A stretch of 44,326 nt of DNA, from assembly GCF_920984675.1 (NCBI RefSeq), contig NZ_CAKLBV010000040.1, positions 1 through 44,326 of the forward strand, written 5' to 3'. Under the pieces are notes generated by a model. It did not search any database and was not told the DNA's origin. It saw only the letters and a program-made list of their open reading frames with translations. The position numbers were made by a program, and so were the translations under genes. This document shows positions 24,487 to 33,345 of the stretch, in pieces (position 1 is the stretch's first letter; every line of letters starts with the position of its first letter). This DNA is from Methylobacterium sp. Leaf118 (lineage in GTDB: Bacteria > Pseudomonadota > Alphaproteobacteria > Rhizobiales > Beijerinckiaceae).

Positions 24487-24865
24487 CGCCCACCCCCGCT
24501 GGAGCCTCGCCCGGGACACGGCATCCGGAGCGAGGCGTCACGTCACTGCGTCACGATTCGATCGTCCGAACCGGCCGCAGCCTTCCCGGCGGGCCGTGCC
24601 GGCCCATGGAGGGCTCGGTCGGCGCCGCCTTCCTTCACGATCGACCGTAGGACTGTAGTGTGGGCAATCGCCATTTCCAATTGACGCGTCTGGTAAAATC
24701 ATTTTACCAGAATATCGCCTTCGGTTCGTGAACAGGACCGGGGCGATCCGCACGGCAGAGGGCACGGCCTCTGCCCCGGACGCGTACGCCACGCGTCCAG
24801 GGCGACGCGAAAGGCTGCCCAGCGTCCAAGCGCGGATCATTCGCATACGATGGGAGGATCACGCC
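24487..24865. other. Divergent control region between lldR and lldP
   Basis: Besides the palindrome at 24689-24711, the region holds a TTGACG (24681-24686) that would serve as -35 for lldP and is directly abutted by the palindrome, a good arrangement for repression. No -10 was fixed. An open frame from 24728 in phase with lldP lacks family sequence and is taken as leader. Confidence 0.45.
24689..24711. promoter_or_regulatory. Candidate LldR operator, perfect 23-bp palindrome
   Basis: TCTGGTAAAAT-C-ATTTTACCAGA is perfectly symmetric about 24700 and contains the TGGT...ACCA ends typical of FadR/LldR-group operators. It lies 3 bp after a TTGACG hexamer, between the divergent lldR and lldP genes. 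Confidence 0.75.
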
Positions 24866-26533
<1,668 letters not shown>

Positions 26534-26621
26534 GGCTCGCCGGGCCGGGGGCGCTCACCCGCCCCCGGCCTCTCCCCTGTCCGATCCGGGGAGGGCGCCC
26601 GCGCGCCCTCGGAGACCCGAC

Positions 26622-27800
26622 ATGCGATTGACCCACTGCCACAACTTCCACGATTTCCGCCGCCTGGCGCGCAAGCGCCTGCCGGGGCCGATCTTCGATT
26701 ACATCGACGGCGCCGCCGACGACGAGGTCACCCACCGGGCCAACACCTCGGCCTTCGCGTCCTACGATCTCGTGCCCAACGTGCTGCGCGGCGTCGGCGC
26801 GGTCGACATGTCCGTGACGGTGATGGGCCAGAGGCTCGCCTTGCCGGTCTATTGCTCGCCCACGGCCCTGCAGCGGCTGTTCCACCACGAGGGCGAGCGC
26901 GCCGTCGCCGCCGCGGCGGGCAAGTACGGCACGATGTTCGGCGTCTCCTCGCTCGGCACCGTGAGCCTGGAAGAGGCGCGCCGCATCAGCGGCGCCCCGC
27001 AGGTCTACCAGTTCTACTTCCACAAGGATCGCGGCCTGAACCGGGCGATGATGGACCGCGCCAAGGGGGCCGGCATCGAGGTCATGATGCTGACCGTCGA
27101 CAGCATCACCGGGGGCAACCGCGAGCGCGACAAGCGCACGGGCTTCTCGATCCCGTTCCGGCTCACCCTGCCGGGCATGCTGCAATTCGCCATGAAGCCC
27201 GCCTGGGGGATCAACTACCTGACCCATGAGCGCTTCAAGCTGCCGCAGCTCGACGGTCACGTCGACATGGGCGGCGGCGCGCTCTCGATCAGCCGCTACT
27301 TCACCGAGATGCTCGATCCCGCCCTGTCGTGGGACGACGTCGCGGCGATGGTGCGGGAATGGGGCGGCCAGTTCTGCCTCAAGGGCGTGATGTCGGTGGA
27401 GGATGCCCGGCGGGCGGTCGAGATCGGCTGCACCGGCATCGTGCTGTCCAATCACGGCGGCCGGCAGCTCGACGGTTCGCGCACGGGCTTCGACCAGCTC
27501 GCGGAGATCGTCGATGCGGTGGGCGACCGGATCGACGTGATCATGGATGGCGGCGTCCAGCGCGGCACGCATGTGCTGAAGGCCCTGTCCCTCGGGGCGA
27601 AGGCGGTCGGCCTCGGTCGCTACTACCTGTTCCCCCTCGCGGCGGCCGGACAGGCGGGCGTCGAGCGCGCGCTGGGGCTGATGCGAACCGAGATCGAGCG
27701 GGACATGCGGCTGATGGGATGCGCCTCCATCGACCAGCTCACGCGGGCCAACCTGCGCGCCCTCGGATCGACGCGGCCGATCGCGCCCCTCCCGGTGTGA
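26622..27800 (+). CDS. lldD: FMN-dependent L-lactate dehydrogenase
   Basis: Membrane-associated flavoprotein oxidising L-lactate to pyruvate and feeding electrons to quinone. The 392-residue protein belongs to the alpha-hydroxy-acid oxidase family: PIFDYIDGAADDE at the start, YQFYFHKDR, the catalytic His278 in LSNHGGRQLDG followed by the substrate Arg, and the FMN-phosphate blocks IMDGGVQRGTHVLKAL and GLGRYYLF. It has the membrane loop region (about 180-230) of the LldD branch. Its place after lldP settles the role. Confidence 0.92.
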   Translation: MRLTHCHNFHDFRRLARKRLPGPIFDYIDGAADDEVTHRANTSAFASYDLVPNVLRGVGAVDMSVTVMGQRLALPVYCSPTALQRLFHHEGERAVAAAAGKYGTMFGVSSLGTVSLEEARRISGAPQVYQFYFHKDRGLNRAMMDRAKGAGIEVMMLTVDSITGGNRERDKRTGFSIPFRLTLPGMLQFAMKPAWGINYLTHERFKLPQLDGHVDMGGGALSISRYFTEMLDPALSWDDVAAMVREWGGQFCLKGVMSVEDARRAVEIGCTGIVLSNHGGRQLDGSRTGFDQLAEIVDAVGDRIDVIMDGGVQRGTHVLKALSLGAKAVGLGRYYLFPLAAAGQAGVERALGLMRTEIERDMRLMGCASIDQLTRANLRALGSTRPIAPLPV

Positions 27801-27932
27801 CCGGCCCGAATCGGAGCCGTCGGGGCGACTGGTCCCGGCCTGCGGCCACGCGGCCGTCGGCGGGCCCGTCCCGGCCCGTTGCCGAGCCCTCGATCGCGTC
27901 CCAGATGGAGGCGATCAGGGAGGGAGGGGCGC

Positions 27933-28310
27933 GTGGTGGGACGGCGGGTCCGGCGCTGGCGCGACGACGATCCGGACACCCACGGGCCCGGCCCGGCGGT
28001 CCTGCCGGTCTGTCCCCTGTGCGCGCGTCCGATCCCGCGTCACGCCCGCCAGAGCCTCCACCATCTCACACCGAAGCTGAAAGGTGGGGCCCGGGGCGCG
28101 ACGGTGCGTCTGCACCAGATCTGCCATTCGGCGATCCACGCTCGCTACAGCGAGGCCGAAATCGCCCGGCGCCTCTCGGAGGTCGAGGCGCTGCGGACCG
28201 ACCCCGAGATCGCGCGCTTCCTGGACTGGGTGCGGGGCAAGCCCGACGATTTCCACGCGCCGACCCGGCAGACCCGCGCGCGGCGCGGCGAGGGCCGGGC
28301 CCCGCGGTGA
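27933..28310 (+). CDS. HNH-type zinc protein (predicted nuclease)
   Basis: From a GTG at 27933 with GGGAGGGG just upstream, 125 residues. CPLCARP (Cys27, Cys30), LHHLTPKLKGG (His43-His44) and LHQICHSAIH (Cys64, His65, His69) form an HNH/treble-clef pattern seen in many small alphaproteobacterial proteins annotated HNH endonuclease. C-terminal residues are a helical stretch ending DFHAPTRQTRARRG. No restriction, toxin or phage genes lie beside it, so the target is unknown. A second GTG directly follows the first. Confidence 0.75.
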   Translation: MVGRRVRRWRDDDPDTHGPGPAVLPVCPLCARPIPRHARQSLHHLTPKLKGGARGATVRLHQICHSAIHARYSEAEIARRLSEVEALRTDPEIARFLDWVRGKPDDFHAPTRQTRARRGEGRAPR

Positions 28311-28430
28311 GGCCGTTTCCCGTTCGTTAACCGCCCGGCGCGCTTTCCCGCATCCATGGAGGCCGGCTTAACCCCTCGCCGCCAGGCTCGGTGCCCGATC
28401 GCCCGATCCTCAGGAGGCCCGCGGATTCCC

Positions 28431-29558
28431 ATGGCTGGCGCCACGCACCCACTCCGCCCGCATCCCGAGGAGGCGGCCCGCCTCGCCTGGGTCGATGTCG
28501 CCAAGGGCCTGTGCATCGTCCTCGTGGTGATGATGCACTCGACGCTCGGCACCGGCGAGGCGCTCGGCGGCGAGGGCTTCATGCACACCGTCGTGGCCTT
28601 CGCCAAGCCGTTCCGGATTCCCGACTTCTTCCTGCTGTCCGGCCTCTTCCTCGGCCGCGTGATCGACCGCGACTGGCGCCTGTTCGCCGACCGGCGCGTG
28701 GTCCACTTCGCCTATTTCTACGTCCTGTGGGTGGTGATCCAGTCGGTGTTCAAGGCGGGGCTGATCACCGCCGACGCGATCGGCACGGGGGGCAAGCTCG
28801 CGGCCTTCGGCCTCCACCTCGCCGAGGCGCTGGTGGTGCCCTATTCGACGCTGTGGTTCGTCTACATGCTCGCCGTGTTCTCGGTGGTGACGAAGCTGCT
28901 GCATCGGCGGGTGCCCCCGCTCGTCCTGCTCGCCGGCGCCGCCCTGCTCCAGATGATGCCGGGGGGCCACCTGCCGCTTCTCCTCGAGGAGTTCTGTGGC
29001 CGCTACGTCTACTTCCTCGGCGGCTATTTCTTCGCCGGCTGGATCTTCCGGTTCGCCGACCGGGTCCGGGCGCGCGCCGGCCTCGCTTTGGCCGGGCTCG
29101 CCGCCTGGGCGGTCATCGAGGCGGTGCTGGTCTTCGCGCCGACCGGGCTCGACGCCCACCCCTCCGCGGCGGACCTGCCGGGGGTCAGCCTCGCCCTCGG
29201 GACGGTCGGGGCGCTGGCGATCGTCGCCTTCGCGAGCCTGATGAGCCGGGCGGGCGGGCCCGTGACGGCGGCCTTGCGCACCTGCGGCCAGAACTCCATC
29301 GTGATCTATCTCGGCTTCTTCCTGCCGATGGCCCTGACCCGGACGGCGATCGCGAAATCCGGGCTGGCCATCGATATCGGCGTGGCGAGCCTCGTCGTCA
29401 CGGGCGTGGCCGTGCTTGTGCCGCTCGCCTTCGAGCGGCGGGTGCGGGGCACGCGCCTGGACGTCCTGTTCCGCCGTCCCGCCGCCTTCCACATCGCACC
29501 GGAGGCGGTCCGTTCGCCCGCCCTCCGGCCCGTCCCAGCCACGCCGCAACAGGCTTGA
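28431..29558 (+). CDS. Membrane acyltransferase family 3 protein
   Basis: The 375-residue protein has about ten transmembrane helices and begins RLAWVDVAKGLCIVLVVMMH, the family's first helix with its conserved His; FRIPDFFLLSGLFLGR is the next signature. These enzymes move acyl groups onto cell-surface sugars, including OpgC-like succinyl transfer, but the acceptor cannot be predicted. CAGGAGG lies upstream of the ATG at 28431; the frame opens earlier at 28356. The C-terminal 40 residues are a cytosolic Pro/Arg-rich tail. Confidence 0.82.
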   Translation: MAGATHPLRPHPEEAARLAWVDVAKGLCIVLVVMMHSTLGTGEALGGEGFMHTVVAFAKPFRIPDFFLLSGLFLGRVIDRDWRLFADRRVVHFAYFYVLWVVIQSVFKAGLITADAIGTGGKLAAFGLHLAEALVVPYSTLWFVYMLAVFSVVTKLLHRRVPPLVLLAGAALLQMMPGGHLPLLLEEFCGRYVYFLGGYFFAGWIFRFADRVRARAGLALAGLAAWAVIEAVLVFAPTGLDAHPSAADLPGVSLALGTVGALAIVAFASLMSRAGGPVTAALRTCGQNSIVIYLGFFLPMALTRTAIAKSGLAIDIGVASLVVTGVAVLVPLAFERRVRGTRLDVLFRRPAAFHIAPEAVRSPALRPVPATPQQA

Positions 29559-29641
29559 GACCGGGAACCCGCGCCTGCCCCCCGGCGGTTTCCCCCCGGA
29601 TGCCCCCCGGTCCCCGGGTGGGCGACACGGAGCGGACGGGC

Positions 29642-29848
29642 ATGGCGGACGAGGGCAGCGGCGGGGCGAGCGGCGATCCCGCCGTGGTGGTTCTGGAGGC
29701 GCCGCGCGACCGGGCCTACTGGGCGCGCCGCTTCGAGGTGCCGGTCGAGCAGGTCCAGGCGGCCGTGGCGGCGGTGGGCTCCGATCCCGCCCGCGTCGCG
29801 GATCATCTCGGCAAGCCCTGGCCCTACGAGGCGAGCGGCATCGTCTGA
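29642..29848 (+). CDS. DUF3606 family small protein
   Basis: A 68-residue protein with YWARRFEVPVEQVQAAVAAV followed by GSDPARVADHLGKPW, the DUF3606 pattern of a short helix-turn-helix-like unit common in alphaproteobacteria and of unknown function. The N-terminal 20 residues are Gly/Asp-rich and may be a linker. The ATG at 29642 lies 83 bp after the acyltransferase stop. Confidence 0.7.
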   Translation: MADEGSGGASGDPAVVVLEAPRDRAYWARRFEVPVEQVQAAVAAVGSDPARVADHLGKPWPYEASGIV

Positions 29849-29872
29849 TAGGCGCCGTCGGACCGTGACCCG

Positions 29873-30277
29873 CTACGTTTCCCCTCGCGCGGGATCGAGC
29901 CGCTGCTGCAGGCTGCGCTCGTAGGCGATGAGATCGCGTCCGCGCTTGATCGCCCGGTGGAACTGCCGGGCGGCCAGTTCGTCCTGGATCGCCAGGATAT
30001 AGGGGGCCATGCTCGGCGCCGCCTCCAGCATCTGGTTCGCCTGGCGCACGAAAAGGTCGTCGGCCTCGAGCGGATTGTCGGCGAGATAGATCAACTGGAG
30101 CGTGACGCAGAGCCGCTTGGCGGCCGTGTCGGCCTCCGTCTCGAAGATGATCTCGCTCTCGCGCAGGAACTTGCACTGGTTCTCGATCATGAAGACCGAG
30201 CGGCGGTCGCCGTTGCGGATCAGGGCGCCGTTGATGATCAGCCGCTCGTTGGGCTTGAGTTCGATGCGGAGCGGCAT
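29873..30277 (-). CDS. flbT: Flagellar biosynthesis repressor FlbT
   Basis: The 134-residue protein opens PLRIELKPNERLIINGALIR, the FlbT start, followed by the RRSVFMIENQCKFLRESEII block. In Caulobacter FlbT binds the 5' untranslated region of flagellin mRNA and shortens its life until the hook is ready. It is divergent from the flagellin genes with a 206-bp gap, a fitting place for that role. Its usual partner flaF is not in the window. Confidence 0.92.
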   Translation of the reverse strand: MPLRIELKPNERLIINGALIRNGDRRSVFMIENQCKFLRESEIIFETEADTAAKRLCVTLQLIYLADNPLEADDLFVRQANQMLEAAPSMAPYILAIQDELAARQFHRAIKRGRDLIAYERSLQQRLDPARGET

Positions 30278-30483
30278 GGTTAGCGATTCCTTGATCGGTC
30301 GGTGTGTCGGGTGGGGACTGACATTCGCTTAACCATCACGAGAGAACCTTGGGATCGACTTGACGGAGCCGGGCGGATCCCGGCGAATTCTTGGTCTCGA
30401 TTAAGATCTCGGCAAGACTGGAAGGCGAGGGTTCGGGACGCCGCCAAAACGACGGCTTCGAGACCCAATAGGATCGTCCCCCG

Positions 30484-31671
30484 ATGTCCGGCATCACGCT
30501 CTCCGCCGCCACCCGCCAGAACCTGCTCTCGCTGCAGGACACCGCCAGCCTCACCTCGACGACGCAGAACCGCCTCGCGACGGGCCTGAAGGTTTCCTCG
30601 GCGCTCGACAGCCCGGTCAACTTCTTCACCGCGCAGTCCCTGTCCAACCGCTCCTCCGACCTCGGCGGCCTTCTCGACTCGATCTCGAACGGCGTCCAGG
30701 CGGTCCAGGCGGCCAACCAGGGCATCACCTCGATCCAGAAGCTGATCGACTCGGCCAAATCCACTGCCAACCAGGCGCTCTCGACCCAGCTGACCACCAC
30801 CGGCACCGCCTCGACCGCCTTCGACTCGACTGCCGCCAGCACGGTCACCCTCTACGTCAACGGCGAGGAGAAGACCGCCAACATCGCCGCCAACGACTCG
30901 ATCGACACCGCGATCAGTGCGCTGAACACCTCGGCGGGCGCGACGATGTTCTCGAAGGACACGAGCGGCAAGAAGATCGTGCTGAACGCCAGCTCCGACG
31001 TGGAGTTCAAGACCGCGGCCGACCAGACCGCCCTCGGCTTCGCCGCGGGTGCGACGACCACGGCCGACACCTACGGCACCGGCAAGGACACGATCAGCAA
31101 GAGCGCCGACCTGACGGTCGCCGGCGTCGAGGCCCGTTCCAAGCTTGCCGACCAGTTCAACAGCCTGCTGACGCAGATCACGCAGCTGGCCAAGGATTCG
31201 AGCTTCAACGGCGTCAACCTGATCTCGAACGGCGATGCCTCGAACAAGCTGCACATCGCCTTCAACGAGAAGGACACCTCCAACCTCGACATCCAGGGTC
31301 AGGACCTCACCTCCGACGGTCTCGACCTGAAGGCGATCGAGGCGAATTCGGGCGCGACGGCGAACGGCCAGGGCAAGTTCCTGCTCGACACCGACATCAA
31401 GACGACGCTCTCGAGCCTTTCGGCGGCCTCCGACACCCTGCGCTCGGCGAGCTCGACCTTCGGCTCGAACCTCTCGGTCGTGCAGAACCGTCAGACCTTC
31501 TCGAAGAACCTGATCAACGTTCTCGATCAGGGCGCCGGCAACCTGACCAACGCCGACCTCAACGTCGAGGCGGCGAACTCGCAGGCGCTGTCGACCCGCC
31601 AGTCGCTGGGCATTTCGGCCCTGTCGCTCGCCAACCAGGCCCAGCAGAGCATCCTTCAGCTGCTCCGCTAA
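30484..31671 (+). CDS. fliC: Flagellin (first copy)
   Basis: Filament subunit of 395 residues, exported by the flagellar type III system. The N-terminal D0/D1 helices (TRQNLLSLQDTASLTSTTQN, NQGITSIQKLIDSAKSTANQ) and the C-terminal helices (VEAANSQALSTRQSLGISAL, NQAQQSILQLLR) are typical. The centre (about 95-245) is Ala/Thr/Ser-rich. It differs from the second copy mainly outside that centre. AGGA precedes the ATG, and the leader contains a hairpin GCCGGG-CGGAT-CCCGGC (30368-30384). A strong terminator follows, so the two flagellin genes are transcribed separately. Confidence 0.95.
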   Translation: MSGITLSAATRQNLLSLQDTASLTSTTQNRLATGLKVSSALDSPVNFFTAQSLSNRSSDLGGLLDSISNGVQAVQAANQGITSIQKLIDSAKSTANQALSTQLTTTGTASTAFDSTAASTVTLYVNGEEKTANIAANDSIDTAISALNTSAGATMFSKDTSGKKIVLNASSDVEFKTAADQTALGFAAGATTTADTYGTGKDTISKSADLTVAGVEARSKLADQFNSLLTQITQLAKDSSFNGVNLISNGDASNKLHIAFNEKDTSNLDIQGQDLTSDGLDLKAIEANSGATANGQGKFLLDTDIKTTLSSLSAASDTLRSASSTFGSNLSVVQNRQTFSKNLINVLDQGAGNLTNADLNVEAANSQALSTRQSLGISALSLANQAQQSILQLLR

Positions 31672-31680
31672 GGCCGCCCG

Positions 31681-31725
31681 GATCCGCCGCGCCCGCCGCG
31701 CCCGCCGCGCCCGGCGCGGCGGATC
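31681..31725 (+). repeat. 9-bp GC-rich tandem repeat framed by an inverted repeat
   Basis: GATCCGCCGCG (31681-31691) and CGCGGCGGATC (31715-31725) are exact complements; between them CCCGCCGCG repeats. It starts 10 bp after the flagellin stop and may stabilise or protect the mRNA end ahead of the terminator at 31759. Confidence 0.6.
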
Positions 31726-31758
31726 GAGGTTCTGGTGCCACCGCTGTCCTGAAACAAT

Positions 31759-31789
31759 ACGGCCGGAGCCTCGCTCCGGCCGTTTTTTT
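31759..31789 (+). terminator. Rho-independent terminator of the first flagellin gene
   Basis: Stem ACGGCCGGAGC / GCTCCGGCCGT with a CTC loop followed by seven T residues (31783-31789). A textbook intrinsic terminator, rare in quality for this window. Confidence 0.92.
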
Positions 31790-31828
31790 GGATCCGGAAC
31801 GAAGAAGTTGGCGCAGGCGAATTCATTG

Positions 31829-31868
31829 TTAACCCTACGGAAACCGGAACCATGCTGAATTAACCCTA
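31829..31868 (+). promoter_or_regulatory. Direct repeat TTAACCCTA in the second flagellin leader
   Basis: TTAACCCTA occurs at 31829-31837 and 31860-31868, 31 bp apart (about three helical turns), in the AT-rich stretch before the second flagellin. The second copy overlaps a small inverted repeat CCTAA-TGCCGG-TTAGG (31865-31880). It could bind a regulator or, as RNA, be a FlbT target. Confidence 0.35.
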
Positions 31869-31906
31869 ATGCCGGTTAGGCATGCGCTTTGAACGGGTAG
31901 CCAGTC

Positions 31907-33097
31907 ATGTCGTCCAGCGTCACACTCTCCGCCGCCACACGTCAGAACCTGCTCTCGCTGCAGGACACCGCCAGCCTCACCTCGGCGACGCAGAATCGCC
32001 TCGCGACGGGCCTGAAGGTTTCCTCGGCGCTCGACAACCCGGTCAACTTCTTCACCGCGCAATCCTTCACCAGTCGCTCGGGCGATCTGGGCGCGCTGCT
32101 CGACTCGATCTCGAACGGCGTTCAGACGGTCCAGGCGGCCAACCAGGGCATCACCTCGATCCAGAAGCTGATCGACTCGGCCAAATCCACCGCCAACCAG
32201 GCGCTCTCGACCCAGCTGACCACCACGGGCACCGCCTCGACCGCCTTCGACTCGACTGCCGCCAGCACGGTCACCTTCTACGTCAACGGCGAGGAGAAGA
32301 CCGCCAACATCGCCGCCGCCGACTCGATCGACACCGCGATCAGCGCGCTGAACACCTCGGCGGGCGCGACGATGTTCTCGAAGGACACGAGCGGCAAGAA
32401 GATCGTGCTGAACGCCAGCTCCGACGTGGAGTTCAAGACCGCGGCCGACCAGACCGCCCTCGGCTTCGCCGCGGGCGCCACGACCACGGCCGACACCTAC
32501 GGCACCGGCAAGGACACGATCAGCAAGAGCGCCGACCTGACGGTGGCCGGCGTCGAGGGCCGCGCCAAGCTCGCCGACCAGTTCAACAGCCTGCTGACGC
32601 AGATCACGCAGCTGGCCAAGGATTCGAGCTTCAACGGCATCAACCTGATCTCGAACGGCGATCCGTCCAACAAGCTGCACATCGCCTTCAACGAGAAGGA
32701 CACCGCCAACCTCGACATCCAGGGCCAGGACCTCACCTCCGACGGCCTCGGCCTCGACGCGATCGGCCCCAGCTCCGGCGCGACGGTGAACGGCCAGGGC
32801 AAGTTCCTGCTCGACACCGACATCAAGGCGACGATCTCGAGCCTGGGCGGGGCCTCCGACACCCTGCGCTCGGCGAGCTCGACCTTCGGCTCGAACCTCT
32901 CGGTCGTGCAGAACCGTCAGGACTTCACCAAGCGCCTCGTCAACATCCTCGACACCGGCGCCGCCAACCTGACCAACGCCGACCTCAACGAGGAAGCGGC
33001 GAACTCGCAGGCGCTGTCGACCCGACAGTCGCTGGGCATTTCGGCCCTGTCGCTCGCCAACCAGGCCCAGCAGGGCATCCTCCAGCTCCTGCGCTGA
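31907..33097 (+). CDS. fliC: Flagellin (second copy)
   Basis: A 396-residue paralogue of the gene at 30484. Over the alignment about 37-40 residues differ: roughly 11 in the first 75, only 2 in the next 145, and about 24 in the last 175. DNA in the centre has runs of about 140 identical bases. Termini have the flagellin D0/D1 pattern and the same C-terminal QAQQGILQLLR. Ribosome-binding site is weak (GGG before the ATG). No strong terminator follows, only a 7-bp hairpin at 33276. Confidence 0.95.
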   Translation: MSSSVTLSAATRQNLLSLQDTASLTSATQNRLATGLKVSSALDNPVNFFTAQSFTSRSGDLGALLDSISNGVQTVQAANQGITSIQKLIDSAKSTANQALSTQLTTTGTASTAFDSTAASTVTFYVNGEEKTANIAAADSIDTAISALNTSAGATMFSKDTSGKKIVLNASSDVEFKTAADQTALGFAAGATTTADTYGTGKDTISKSADLTVAGVEGRAKLADQFNSLLTQITQLAKDSSFNGINLISNGDPSNKLHIAFNEKDTANLDIQGQDLTSDGLGLDAIGPSSGATVNGQGKFLLDTDIKATISSLGGASDTLRSASSTFGSNLSVVQNRQDFTKRLVNILDTGAANLTNADLNEEAANSQALSTRQSLGISALSLANQAQQGILQLLR

Positions 33098-33275
33098 CGC
33101 CGCGCGCCCGGCGCTCCGGCCGGGCCACGCGACGTCGCCCCGCCTGCGGGCCCGCGCCGCGCGCGCGACCCGCCGCGGATCCGGACGCGCCGTGTCCCTC
33201 CCCCGTTCCGCTCCGGTGCCCGCCGCCCGGCGCATGGCCGGGACGCTCCGGGCGAAGCCCTCCCGTCCACAAATC

Positions 33276-33294
33276 AGCCGCGTTGTGCGCGGCT
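33276..33294 (+). terminator. Weak hairpin after the second flagellin
   Basis: AGCCGCG-TTGTG-CGCGGCT forms a 7-bp stem with only TT...T after it. It lies about 180 bp after the flagellin stop and 52 bp before the next ATG; a terminator role is uncertain. Confidence 0.3.
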
Positions 33295-33345
33295 TAATCG
33301 GGGGCACGGGCGTTGAGGTCCGTCGTGGGGTGACCCGAACGCTCG

